Source: Limonium bicolor (Eukaryota; Streptophyta; Magnoliopsida; Caryophyllales; Plumbaginaceae). From it: DNA of 64,000 nt. Below, one piece after another: positions 9,807 to 21,847 of this stretch. The position numbers were made by a program, and so were the translations under genes. The stretch is taken from assembly GCA_023374045.1 (NCBI GenBank), contig CM041781.1, forward strand, positions 147,986,982 to 148,050,981, read 5' to 3'. Position 1 is the stretch's first letter. Each line of letters begins with the position of its first letter. Under the pieces are notes generated by a model. That model worked only from the letters and a program-made list of their open reading frames with translations. It did not search any database and was not told the DNA's origin.

Positions 9807-11593
9807 CTTAAGTGCAGTTTTAAATACAAAAATAGAACCCAAAAAACCGTTAGAAATACTTATGCAAAACATAAATACAACACGAGAATCTCTCGAGCAG
9901 AAGAAGTCATTAATAAAACTCAATACAACCACAAACTTGATAAACTGATTCGAAGAGCAATAACTTAGTTAACCAAAACTCAAATGCACATAACCTTCAA
10001 TATAGCAGCGGATCTCAAAATATCCAGGGCATTACCGCCACACCCAATACCCATGGGTGCTCAGGCTGATGAACTAAACAACATTAAACCAAAGTTAACT
10101 TTCAAATACGCGGAAGCAAAATAACGTTAATGTATAAAAACCTTGAGAACATAACAACATCTCCAAAACATTGAAATTCAAGATATCGCCTTATTATTAC
10201 GTGGTCCTAAACTATGTGATTCGCGGTCCCGATCCCTCAGCTAGTCATCCATACATGCGATCATAAAACATAGACAAAACACAGAAAGGATCGCACAAAT
10301 CAGAAAAAACTGAGTAAATTCCACCTCAAGCTGTAAAATACATTTTAGAAGCACCATTGCCTTTAACAAACAGATGAGAGGGTTTACTGAATAGTTAGTG
10401 AATTTTTCCAGAAAAACATATCAATACCAAACTGCAGTAGGGAGCTTTCAACAGGGAGTAATAACCACAATTCCGAACACGGGGTCACCTGTGGGACCCC
10501 AAACAACAATTCCAGGACAGTCACCTATGGGACCGTCAAACAACCACCTCACCCTAAGTCCTTAAGTGTGCACACCCCTATGAAAACAGCAGTAGTAACA
10601 TAGAGTAGATCATAGAGCTTAACTGCAACAATGTGTGCAGCGCAAACAATATCATAATGGGGAGCACCTATGGGCTCCCAAACAGCAGAATACAACCTGT
10701 GAAAGACTCCCAAAACCACAATTGAACACCACAATCTCAATCCAATTCCTCAATTCCAAAACGTGGGGAATAATCCCAAATCTCCAAACCATAACCGAGA
10801 TAAAACACACACGAACCCTTTTCCAATATTTCGCAAAACCACAATCAAAACCATGAGCATAGAATTACCTGGACAACAACCAAATCCCTCAAGAACCCAA
10901 CTACTCCGGTCTATTGATAGCACTCGTCAACGATATCGACGTCTAGGTAACCAAAATTCACAATCAGAATTCGTCAAGCCATGAATAGATAACTAAGTAA
11001 CTAAGTAGAATACATTACCCAACAAAGCTCCTAATTGGCACCAAGGGAAATGATCCAGCAAGGGTAGAGTGAAGAACGCCGAAGGTGGAATTGAGAACGC
11101 GAATGATAAGAACTCAAGGAAGAAGATACGGGAATAAGTTTTTGGTAGAGCAGAAGCGTAGAAGCGTCGTGATGAAGGTTGACCGTAGTGGGAAGGTTGT
11201 TATATAAATAAGTAAATTGTAGGAAATAAGGGAAATCGATATTGTTAAACAAGTTAATGATTACTATCTTAAAACAAAAGAGTTAAATAAATACGAAATA
11301 CAAATAACTCAGAAAAGGAAATCAAAATAAATACTTAACATTGTAATTTGTTTTTAGGAAACCTATACAACAACATAGCGTTGAGGAAATCAGGAAGGAA
11401 AATAAAATCTCTAACACATTCTTTAGAAATTCAGAAGTAGTTCCTAGTTTGAATATTGTGAGAAAAGTAGATCGTTGTAACAAGATAAGGATGGAATAGA
11501 AAATCTAGGAAGATAATTATAAAACATTTACTTGGAAGTAGGAAGGAGATTGAAATAAATTAAATAAAAAAGTAAAGTAATACTACTAGCAAA

Positions 11594-12547
11594 TCGGGAT
11601 GGCAATGGGTTGGGTTTGGGGGGTGGACCATCTACCCGCACCCGTCACCCGACTTCACCCGCTCCACCCGTACCCGACCCGTCACCCGTTATGTATCACC
11701 CATCACCCGTTTCAACCGTCACCCGCGGGTGAAGCGGGTGAACCCGTTTACCCATTTACCCGTTTGTTTTTCTTTTCCTTGTTCTCCACTAAGGTTTGCA
11801 AATTACTGTGAGTGGAGAGAAAATAGAGACATAGAGCATGTATGTTCTATGTTCGCCGGTTAGGATTGCAAAATTTACTTCAGAGAAAATATTGAAATAT
11901 TGCACAGAGCATGTACGTTCCATGTTCGCCAATTATGGTTGCAAAATTACCATTAGTGAAGTGAGAAAATAGAGGCGCAAAGCATGTATGATCAATGTTC
12001 GCCTGTTAGGATTGCGAAATTACCTTAAGTGAAGAGAATGAAAAACTTCGTAGAGCATGTAAGTTATTGTTTTTCAGTTAGGGTTTCAAAATTACTGAGA
12101 GTGAAGAAAGAAAATAGAGGCACAGAGCATCTTTGTTCCATGTTTGCCAGTTAGGTTGTTGCAATTACCTTCAGTGAAGATAATTAAAAACTACGTAGAG
12201 CAAGTATGCTAGGGCTGTAAAATTACCGAGAGTGGTGAGAATAAAGAATGACGCAGTCACCCAGAGCATGAATGTTCCTTGTTCACTAGTTAGGGTTACA
12301 CAAATCATGAGTGAAGGAGAATGAATAATAAGTAACAATTAACATATAATATATATATATATATATATAATCTATGCGGGTGAGCGGGTCGGGTGATGGG
12401 TGAAAAATGTTCACCCGTCACCCGACCCGCACCCGTACCCGTTCCACCCGTCACCCGTTTTCACCCGTTTTATGCGGGTTTTTCACCCGGTTTAGCGGGT
12501 CGGGTGACCGGGTGAAATGGGTACCCGCGGACCCATTGCCATCCCTA
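11594..12547. mobile_element. Non-autonomous hAT element (954 bp) with 8-bp TSD CTAGCAAA
   Basis: Termini: (tc)gggatggcaatgggt at 11594 and acccattgccatccc(ta) at 12533-12547, inverted repeats of each other. Flanks: ctagcaaa at 11586-11593 and 12548-12555, a perfect 8-bp direct repeat as expected of hAT transposition. Both subterminal regions (11630-11765 and 12378-12535) are packed with acccg/cgggt motifs, probable transposase-binding repeats, forming a long imperfect inverted repeat. The centre holds ~72-bp tandem repeats. No transposase frame, so it depends on an autonomous partner. Confidence 0.9.
11800..12315. repeat. ~72-bp tandem repeat, about 7 diverged units, inside the hAT element
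   Basis: Each unit has a gtgaagagaaaatagagg-like start, agagcatgtatgttc, gttcgccagttagg and aaaattac. The agcatg core recurs at about 11835, 11908, 11981, 12055, 12127, 12199 and 12265. Units are 70-90% alike by eye. Confidence 0.8.
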
Positions 12548-12891
12548 CTAGCAAAGAATTATAATTGCGTTAGAGAGAGTTCTAGAATACTAATAACAAA
12601 ATATATATAAATTAATTTGAAGAAGTCAAATGGGATTTGAACTCTATAATCAGAGATAATTACTAATAGGAAGTAAACTCAGATTTGAATTCTAGAAATT
12701 AATTAAGTACAAAGAGAAGGTCAATTTGAATTAGAACTCTATGTGTTTAAAATAAATGTGGAGAGGAAAGTGAGGAAATAAATTAATATAGGAGTATCGT
12801 TAGTTTCCCTGGGCCACTATATTACTAATTCGGACTTATTATTCTGACTATATATTATCGTACTCCTAGCCTCAAATTCCCGGGTATTTCA

Positions 12892-14042
12892 CTACTACCC
12901 CAATGTCCGAGCTTAAGTGTGAGGAAGGGAACCTTCCTCAATCTACGATATCAAGGGAGTTTCAGTTTCCTTTATTTTTAATGTTTGTGTTTAGCCTATC
13001 ATGACTTTTATGCTTAAAGATTATTTTTATATTAGTCATCATTGTCCTGAATGAAATCCTTGATGAGTTTGCAATATTTAGAAAGTCTTTATCTTGGTTT
13101 TAATTTGTGAACAATGAGGACATTGCTCCTCTTAAGTGTGAGAAAGTAGGGGTACTTTCTAAATATTGACAATTGCACTTAATGCCACATTTGTTTTTGT
13201 TTGTCCTCTGATTTTGAAAGGATTGCTTCTTTTAAGTGCCAATAAATACTGAATCTCTAGGTGAAAATTTTTGTTGAGGTTTTGAAACAAGCCTGATGGC
13301 CACCTCAAGATTCTTTCTGCTTTTGGTTGTTTGTATGTATAGTTTTATCCAAACTGAATCAATTTTCACTTAAATTTGGTGGATTAGCTGATTATGAAAA
13401 CTGAATTGGTCTAGTTTGGGATTTTGGGAATGATAAGAAAGTTTGGTATGAAAGGATAAGGCAAGGTACTCCGCTGATCTGAATTGAAATTTATTTCTGA
13501 ACCAAAACAGGCCTCTTCACTAGGTTATTAAGTCCTTAGGGTGCTTCATCACCCATCTACCTAAGGTCTTGTGATCTGGGATAGAAGGCCCAAAGCTGCT
13601 ACATGGGTGAAGAGAAAAGTCCGAGGGGATGAATTGAATATGCAAATGGCAAAATAGAATGTTGAGGAAAAGAAACTTTGAAAAGTTAAAAGTGTATTTC
13701 AATTTTGCTTATTCTGATCATGAGTACGTGGTGTTGAAAGGTATCACGGAATAAGGCGTTACTTTACACCCCTTGTCATCCATAGATTAGAGAAAGAAAT
13801 GGTGGAAGATCCCAAACTATTCTGTTTCAGTTTCTATAATCTAACTTCTCCATGCTTTTTACTCCACTCTTTTTCACTGATTGCGAAAACCTACAGCAAA
13901 TAGCAGAACTATTCTTTTGATTGTCATTTTGCTTGTTCTCCATCGGCAGTTGTTTGATCCTGATTTTCGATACTACGACCCTTAAGAGTTGTCATATTCG
14001 GTATTTGTTTGAGGACAAGCAAAAGCTAAGTGTGAGGAAGTT
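12892..14042 (+). other. 3' non-coding region of an older plus-strand LTR retrotransposon
   Basis: No coding frame. It has three copies of a taagtgtgaggaag-type motif (about 12913, 13134, 14029); the last immediately precedes an LTR start, a layout familiar from the region between pol and the 3' LTR of plant Athila/Tat-type elements. The phrase ggacaagcaaaagctaagtg just before the LTR is typical of that setting. The 5' part of the element is absent, cut by the junction near 12891. Confidence 0.55.
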
Positions 14043-14228
14043 TGATAAGCGTGAAATATATATATTTTTATGGGTTAATCTAATATTCGTAATGAATTGA
14101 CTTATATTTCACACTTATCTTATGTTTTTCTAATATTTATATTTAGGTGAGGACTGATAAATTTTATGTGTTAAATGCAGGAAAATTAATATATATATAT
14201 ATACACGATCGATCGATTTCAGCATATC
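14043..14228 (+). repeat. LTR, left piece (split by the tandem array)
   Basis: Starts tgataagcgtgaaat after a purine-rich tract (gtgaggaagtt). The piece ends with the ATATC target duplication (14224-14228) where the array inserted. It continues at 31488. Confidence 0.65.
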
Positions 14229-16274
14229 TGTGAGCCTCGATTTTAACCCCTATCCTATGTTGATTAAAGTTGATTGGGATCTAACCGGGTTTGGGTTTTA
14301 GGTCCACTTATAACCTAAGATTAATAACCATGTTATAAAACAATAATTATTAAAACCTAAGCTAGCTCACTGGAACCTATTATGAGTCGCCACCTAATTT
14401 TTACCTAGATCAAATTAGAAAAGGAGAGTTCGGGTTCGGGGGCTGATATTCGACTTAATTAGGGTTCAAATTACTTTCATTACCCTTCCTAGGTCGTTTT
14501 TCCTCTACTTGATTCGTTTACGGCTTTCTACAAAGTTGTTTTTAACCTAGGTGCGCGCTTCTGTTTTTTTTTTTTAACGTTTTTTGACAGAAAATTAAAG
14601 TGAAATTGAAAGTTACCTAAACTATGGTTTCGAAGGCAGAATTAGGTCAAATTTTTATTCCGTCCGTGGCCACGGACCTAATGTCCGAACCCACGGACCC
14701 CAGTTAACCTAATTACACAAAAAGGTCAAATTTAAACAGAAACAAGATTTTGAAAAGTCCGGGGCCACGGACAGGACGTCCGTGGGCCCGGACATGTTTT
14801 ATAAAACCCTAACTTTCGAAAATAAAAATATCCCGCCACCGTCCGGGGGCGTCTGGCTTTCGGACAGAGCGTCCGGGACCCCGGACATAGCGTCCGTGGG
14901 TGCGGACCGACCTCGGACGGCGGCGTTAAGGCTATTCCGGCGGTGGTGTTTTTGGCTCAAAATTTATGGGTACGTAGCCTGAAAGATTCTAAACATGTTA
15001 GTGATCAAAAGTTTTCAATTTGACTACGAATTAAGGACGAAACTTATTGAACAAGTTAGTGGACAGAAACGCAAACAAACTTTAATTCAGAAGCAAAGAA
15101 AAGTCAGTTCGAATAAGAATTTCAACCAGAAGCGTATTGTGATCAGTGGAGTTAAAGAATTCGAATTCTAACCTGTTTAGCTTCGGGATTTGGTTGTTCC
15201 TTCACGTCGGGAAACTTCGAACGCGTCGTTGGTAGCCGATCCGGTTCAGCTTCGACCCGAGTTTCTGATTTCTTCTTCCTTGTATGATTAAGGACGGTTT
15301 GCTTCTGGTTTTGTGATGTTTTGGTGCTTGGAAGTTCAATAGGAGAAGAAAGGATGAGTTTTTGGGTGATTTTGGGGTGATTTCTACAGTGTTTCGGTAT
15401 TGATTTGAGGCTTGGAAGTGTAAAAACGTGGGAAGAAGGTTTGTGGCTGTGTTCTCTGACTTTGGAGGTGTTCTCCCCTGCCCTAGTTCGTTTTTGGGGG
15501 GTCCTTTTATAGAAAGAGCATGGTCAAATTGATAAAGCAAGATCTTTATCTAAAAGACTGATTTTGTGCTCTAAGGGAATCTGATTTTTTAGAATATGTT
15601 GCAAGCCGATAAAAATTATGAAAATTTAACTGAAGGTAAAGAATGATTTTAGGAATTTTGAGAGTTGGAATCGGATTAGTTTGATAAATAATCGAATAGA
15701 TAAAAATCTCACAATCTCGAATCTCACATAATTCATAACTTATTATTGGAAAGTCGAAATAACGAAATTCCAACGGCATTATTCTCTAAATATCATCCTC
15801 TATCTTGTATTAAAATTTCATGACATTTTGTTTTGATTTCGGTATTTTCCAAAGGAGAGAGAAAGTTGAAAAAATGATTGAATTTGTCTTTTAAATTTGG
15901 GCTAAGGTTCCAAATAAAGATAATTTCAGGTTTATGACTGTATGTAGTCATGCTAACCATGTGACAATTTTATTTTAATTTTGGAAACCTTTTAATTTCT
16001 ATTTTGAGGCTATTTCATGTGTTAATTATTAGCTTATAATATGAATTAAAAGCTAAATTTCCAGAATAAATATTATCAGAAAATCATGAAATACCTTTCA
16101 TAATGACTATGATATTTGGAAGTGTTTGGAGATAATGAACAAGTCATATGAAAATCGAAAATCCCGAGAATGTCCTTGGAAAATCCTACATTGGTGCATT
16201 TTGACCACTTTGCCCCTTGTAACACGTATGCCTTAGAAACTACTCCGGGGGGGGTTGAAATTTTGGGTATAACA
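14229..16274 (-). repeat. LTR 3 (complete, 2046 bp)
   Basis: Complete TG...CA LTR with TATA box at 15503-15511 (minus) and GTCCG palindrome block at about 14660-14930. Carries the 'a' variants shared with LTR 1. Confidence 0.9.
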
Positions 16275-16378
16275 GATTGCCCCCCGTCAACTAGGCTTTG
16301 TAATGAAGATGAAAAGACTAGTTGATGCCTGAGTGATACCCCAAATTTTGGATCTTAAAAGACCCTATATGCAGATTG

Positions 16379-16872
16379 TGTCGAGCTATTCTGAGGCGCT
16401 GACCACCTAAAGTGATGAAAATGATGTCAAGCTATTCTAAGGCGTTGACTACCTAAAATGAAAATGATGTCAAGCTATTCTAAGGCGTTGACTACCTAAA
16501 ATGATGAGAATGGAGTAATGTCAAGCGATTCTAAGGCGTTGACAACCTAAAAGACGAAGTAATGTCAAGCGATTCTAAGGCGTTGACAACCTAAAAGACG
16601 AAAGTAATGTCAAGCGATTCTAAGGCGTTGACAACCTAAAAGACGAAGTAATGTCAAGCGATTCTAAGGCGTTGACAACCTAAAAGACGAAGTAATGTCA
16701 AGCGATTCTAAGGCATTGACAACCTAAAAGACGAAGTAATGTCAAGCGATTCTAAGGCGTTGACAACCTAAAAGACGAAGTAATGTCAAGCGATTCTAAG
16801 CGTTGACAACCTAAAAGACGAAGTAATGTCAAGCGATTCTAAGGCGTTGACAACCTAAAAGACGAAGTAATG
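16379..16872. repeat. 44-bp minisatellite, internal A
   Basis: Eight regular units plus diverged leading units; the ggcattgac and aagcgttg variants are in the same order as in copy 1, showing close kinship of the two internals. Confidence 0.9.
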
Positions 16873-18337
16873 TGTAGCTGCAAGAATGTTGATGATGCTC
16901 GGATGCTTCTGGGGACCGAAACCCGTGCCAATGCTCCTGGCTGGACCCAATGTGGACTTATTGCCATCGCCCTCCAAGCCGGTGTGCAGGGATAACTCCT
17001 GGTAAAAACCTTGGGGACTTATTGCCTTTGCCCACCATTTGTTGATCCCGAAAATAAGTTGACATCGCAAAAGGAGGATTTATTGCCATCACCTCGCCAA
17101 CTTTTCTATCGCCAGGTCTTGTGACGCGCCTGGATAATGCAGATGGATGATATGAAGATGATGCAAATGAAAGTGATGCAAATGTAGATGATGAAAATGA
17201 TGCAAATGAAAGTGATGCAAATGTAGATGATGAAAATGAAAGTGATGCAAATGTAGATGATGAAAATGATATGGATGATATGAAAATGACGTTCGGATGC
17301 TTCTGGGGACCGAAACCCGTTCCAATGCTCCTTGTTGGTATACTATGGGGACTTATTGCCTCTGCCCACCAACTGGGGTGTTGGGATAACTTCTAGATTA
17401 CCAAGGGGACTTATTGCCACTGCCCACTAGTTGTTTCTCCCAAGAAGTTGACATGAAGATGGGGACTTATTGCCTCTGCCCCGCCAACTTAGATCGCGCT
17501 CCGTCTCGTACCTGTCTTGCACTGAAGATGATACTAGGTCTCGTACTGGTCTCGCACTAGATGATGACGCTCGGTCTCTCACTGATGAAGATGCATGGTC
17601 TCGCACTGAAGAAGAAAATGATGGGTCTCGCACTGAAGAAAATGGTGGGTCTCGCACTGAAGTCTCATACTAAATGGATGAAGAAAAAGCCGGATTTCGC
17701 ATTGATTCTGGGTCTCGCGCTGAATGAAGATGCCGGGTCTCGTACTAAAGTCTTGAAAATGATGGGTCTCGAACTAAGAATGGATCGGAAAGATAATGGT
17801 CTCGTGCAAATGATGAAAACTGATTACTAGAGTGCCAAACATGGCAATGATGATAAGATGTATGCAATCACAATATATGAAGGATACTCGTTCAAAATAG
17901 GAAACTGTTGGAAAAGGTGCCAAACTTGGCGATGTTGAGGTGTTATGCAAAAGTTGTAAAATGCAACTAAAGTGTTTGTTGGAAGCTTGCCAAAACAAGG
18001 AACTATTGAAAAATGTGCCAAACATGGCAATGCTTGAGAAAACTCTACTGAAAAAAAGAAAGTGAAATGATCATTTCCTGACTAAAAATTTCATATCTAC
18101 AATTTGTTTCTTAAGAAAATGAACATGCCGCTGGTGGAAGTGTGTGGTGTTTGTTGTGGTGTTAAAGGCTTTCCGGTGTTCAGGATTTGCGATAGACCTG
18201 GGATCAGGCTATGATTTTGGATGGTGGTCTGGGTTATGATGGGCCTGATGTTTTTGTGGAGGTAAGGCCAATGACAGGCTTGAGGTGGAATGGTGGTGGT
18301 GATGTTTGAGCTCTGGGTTCGAATTGGTGTTGTCATA
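16873..18337. repeat. Internal A minisatellite region (ggggacttattgcc, GATGATG and ggtctcgcactga series)
   Basis: Same order of repeats as 2335-3807. The GATGATG block (17145-17290) is one sub-repeat shorter than in copy 1. Short His/Leu- and Ser/Arg-rich frames here are repeat artefacts. No gene supported. Confidence 0.7.
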
Positions 18338-18434
18338 GCAATTGTTGGAACCAACAATTGCCCCTAGTACTTTTCCCTTAAGACAATCTGAGCTAGAGTT
18401 CATGGCAATCGATCGGAACGATCGATTGCCCCCA
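18338..18434. other. Twin hairpins with ATTGCCCC motifs, internal A
   Basis: Hairpins at 18338-18361 and 18404-18430 with arms identical to copy 1, each followed by ccc(c/t)agta. Confidence 0.7.
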
Positions 18435-18657
18435 GTATTTCTTTTATTAAACATGCTAACGAGTCTCGTCCTTACAGGGTCAAGGCTTATGTTTTTATGT
18501 GGTGCTTCCTAACCTACACTCGGCGTGTTGTGATGCTTGCACTCATTCCTTACTATGGTCACAACTTCTAGACCATTGAAATCGATATTTGACGGATTTA
18601 CGCATTTGATCTGTTACTTTCACGTGATTGGACACACAACTATCAAGTCGGAAGTCT

Positions 18658-19131
18658 TTAAAGCTTATAACGTGGCCATGGGGTGTGATGAAGGACAACG
18701 GGACCATGGAGGGATATTTGAGGTATGTGGAGCTTAAGTGGGTGACCAAAGCTGCAACTTGCGTCTTCTCTCGGATTCACCTTCCTTGTCTTGAAGTCGT
18801 CTAGCTGCTTTGTGCTGACGTTGTTTCGAGCTTTTGGACTTGGACTTTTGTCCTTCACACCATTTCTCTTTTCTTTGTCATTTGAATTTCTTCGAGGCAC
18901 TTCGGGATTGCCTTTTGTTTTATCCTTTCTTGACTTTGCCTTCGGGGTTCTTGTGTTTCCCGGCTTTGGGCTTCGAGAGCTATTTTGATGTGAGCTCTTT
19001 TGATCGTGTGTCACTCTGGGACCATTTGCGGATCGCTTCGTCATGCTGATAGTAGCATTGCTTCTTTGGACTGATGAGAATGTTATCTGAGAGTCGGGCT
19101 CCTCACTTCCTTTGGTCACTGGGTCGGACAT
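18658..19131 (-). CDS. Hypothetical Lys/Ser/Pro-rich basic protein (internal A)
   Basis: Same 157-residue frame as at 4128-4601 with only a few residue changes (e.g. KDKTKGN for KDKKKGN). No recognised domain. Keeping the frame open in two copies is weak evidence for coding because the copies are young and nearly identical. Confidence 0.35.
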   Translation of the reverse strand: MSDPVTKGSEEPDSQITFSSVQRSNATISMTKRSANGPRVTHDQKSSHQNSSRSPKPGNTRTPKAKSRKDKTKGNPEVPRRNSNDKEKRNGVKDKSPSPKARNNVSTKQLDDFKTRKVNPREDASCSFGHPLKLHIPQISLHGPVVLHHTPWPRYKL

Positions 19132-19957
19132 TCATCATTGGCTGGATTATTTTGTGGACCTCATAATATTGAAAAAGGGATATACGAAAGGCTCAACGGG
19201 GGTGCCTAGGGTTTAATGATAGGGTTTACAAGCTTTTGGCTATGTGGTGCTGTACCTAGGTGCTTCGTCATCCTTGATAGTTGTATTTGTTCTTTGTTAC
19301 TTTTCGCAGATCTAAGAGTAAATTTACAAATTATCTCCTTCGGTCGGAGTTATGCCGTTTACCTCACCTTTGAACGTGGTCTCACCGGAGTCGTGTAAAA
19401 ATGACACGCTCTTTCACTCATGGTTTTTCCGCTCAAGACACTCTCGCGAATTTCACTCAGAGACTAGTTCACACGTTTAAACAAAATATTCGAAGACAAT
19501 GATTCAAAACTCAGATTGCCCCCAGTATTGATTTGGGGTTTGTGACAACAGTTTGATAGATGTGGGCCTTGAACCTCATTGTGGGTTGTTTGGATATTAT
19601 GTGGTGAGTTGTGGTGTTTGGTTAGGCATGTTCAAATTTTTAGAAACAAGAGACAAGCCGTTCCATTGCATAGTCAGAAAATGATTACTTCGTGAGTGCT
19701 TTTTTTTTAAGTTTTTTCGAATAAACGAATGATGCTTTGTACAAAAATTATGAAAAAGGAACTATGTTTTATTCAACAAAAAGAATAATGTTGGAAATTA
19801 CAAACTCAGGAAAACTACCGAAAATGATTCAAGGGAACTAACTACTACAAAAGTTGAAAGACAACTAATCAAGAAAAGAAATGCATTTAATGAGAAAAAC
19901 ACTAAAAAAAAACATTTCTGATGATGCCTGGCACGCGTGCCGCTCCCCACCATGTTC

Positions 19958-20604
19958 TTAGAATTGGAGCCTTTGGTCAATCAGATCCTGGATTCTGTGT
20001 TGTAGGGCTCTGCAGTGGTCAGTGTCGTGACCGGGCAGCTGATGAAAGTGACAAAATTGATTAAGATCCTTCCCCAAATGAGTAGTTCCTGGCCTCAGGG
20101 CGAGCGGTTGCATCGGATATCTTCCTCGAAGCTCCTCAAGTGCTTGTCTTGGTGTTCGCCCGATGTCTGTAAACTCTCTCTGTCGAGAACTCCGTCGGGA
20201 GGGTTCTACTGTCCCAACGCTCCAACCAGGTCCTCTTGACTGTCGATCACTGCCCTCCTCATGTTGCCTGGTTCTCTTATGGGTGCAGCTTTGGATGCAA
20301 GTTGCTGCTCCTGGTTGTCTGATCACTTTCCTAAGTTCTGTAGCAATTTCTTTGACATTCTCCTCCGATCCTCGGACCTAATGGAGCCAACTTCAATGCA
20401 ATCATAAAGGGTGTTGAGAAGCCTGTCCACTAACTCATCCCGAGCTTGACGCTCGGACTCGAGGGAAAGAGCCTTTGCTTTCAACTCTTCGATAACAGCA
20501 ACGTAGTTAGATTCCACGGCGTCCATGGCAGCACTATGCCTCTGCTCCATGGCTTCAATGGTGGCCATGTGCTTTTGTTCCAAAATTGCGAGCTGGGCTT
20601 CCAT
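19958..20604 (-). pseudogene. gag-like gene (internal A), two overlapping frames
   Basis: N-terminal coiled-coil part in one frame (Met at 20604). The C-terminal part is in another frame: basic linker, FTDIGRTPRQALEELRGRYP, then the CHFHQLPGHDTDHC motif near 20010-20052 and a leucine-rich tail ending at 19958. The two frames overlap around 20323-20326, so a frameshift (indel, or sequencing error in the RRRMSKK region) separates them; internal B is in frame across this junction. Confidence 0.65.
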
Positions 20605-21825
20605 GTCGATTGGACCGCACTTAGGACTTGAGTCTACCTGTGTTCAAGGTGTCCATTATTAGCTAACAAAAGGAAGTGGGCTGAAAGATACTAAGGTGAG
20701 AATGACGCTTCACGAGATAGATCAAAACAGACTTAGGCTGAAAGCGAGTGGGCCAGGATACCTAGAGAATGAGGTGTTTGGGCTGGAGTATCTCTCAGAC
20801 TATGAACTGGAATTTGGACTGAAATGTAAACAGATGGCTTTGATTGGGCCTGAGAGATAACACCTAGATCTAGGGTTTTGGACCAGGGCCCGAAATAGAA
20901 GTCTACCTAGACTAGAATGAGCCCTTGGGCCGGAATGTGTTTGGGCCTGGAGTAAAGCACATGGGCTGGAATGGTCCCTAAATCACAAATGGGCCTAACT
21001 TCTTTGGGCCAGAGAAGATGGTTGCTAAGGAGAAAAAGATTTTATTTTTAGAACTTGTGGGTTATTTCAAGTTCAGGTGGATTTCTTTTTTTTGGGCCTA
21101 GAACTAATTGGATAATTCAAATTGGGCCAGAAGAGAAATCACCTAAGTCTAAGCTTTTGGGCCGAAGCCCGAATGACTCACATATTAAACCAAACAGGAC
21201 CTCTAGGCCGCAAACAAGCAGAGCCGCCAATTCGGGTTGGGCTAGGTTGATGTAGGAGAAGTTCCTATCAATCTCTAGGCTGGGTAGTGGGCCGATCATA
21301 CAAGCAAACAAGGCCCACACAAATTCAATCATGTCCTCACTTGGCGTTTAAATCAAACTGGGTATGGATCGATCCGGAGAGGTGCTTGGGGCATGGGCCC
21401 AGGTCACCTCAAAGGAATAGGGCTTGCACGCTATTCTCTTTGGGCTTCCCCACTTTTTTCACATCACCTGAAGGTGTGCGTCTGCGGCCGGGTCTTTGAC
21501 TGACCAAACAATGGGCTAGGTAAGGACACTGCCAGGAAAACGCTTGGGGCTAAGACCCAGGTATTAAGGGGATGTGGTTAGACGACATCCTCCTCTTTTC
21601 CCCCGCTTATTCACATCACCTAAAAGGTGTGAGTCCATGACAGGGGACCCTCAAACGGGTCCCGGGATGAAATCAGTTTAGGTGGACCCTCGCTCTCATA
21701 TGATGCAGGGGTGCAAAAATTTAAAGTGCGCACGAAAGTAAACAACAAAGTAACGAAGCCATAAAAACAATTTTTCAAGTTAAGCCCTCTTTCTTAAAAT
21801 TAAACAAGTTAAAATTAAGAATTTA
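20605..21825 (-). other. 5' leader, internal A (non-coding)
   Basis: Equivalent to 6078-7293; gggcc-rich, no gene. Confidence 0.5.
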
Positions 21826-21844
21826 TCCCCCAGCAGAGTCGCCA
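21826..21844 (-). other. Primer-binding site, internal A (one-base insertion)
   Basis: Same site as at 7294-7311 but with an extra C in the run (tcccccagcagagtcgcca). Confidence 0.7.
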
Positions 21845-21847
21845 GTC

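Larger units (their letters stand above)
9361..12891 (-). mobile_element. 3.5 kb LTR of a minus-strand Tekay/Del-like element (with nested hAT)
   Basis: Left edge: next to the Met primer-binding site (…GGGTGTTAAA in element sense). Right edge: 12891, where element sense starts TGAAATACCCGGGAATT, closely like the plus-strand LTR start at 37267 (TGAAATACCCCGTAATT). A purine tract GGGGTAGTAG precedes it, like gggggtagat at 37256-37266. Without the 954-bp hAT insertion the LTR is about 2.6 kb. It contains a CCGAAC/GTTCGG palindrome block at 9471-9806. No coding function is expected; the Ser/Thr-rich open frames here are chance. Confidence 0.7.

Noticed and set aside
9415..9932. Open frames rich in VRTSKFGH-type repeats (also 44983-45510)
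   Set aside because: They are translations of the GTTCGGACA palindrome repeats, open on both strands by motif periodicity.
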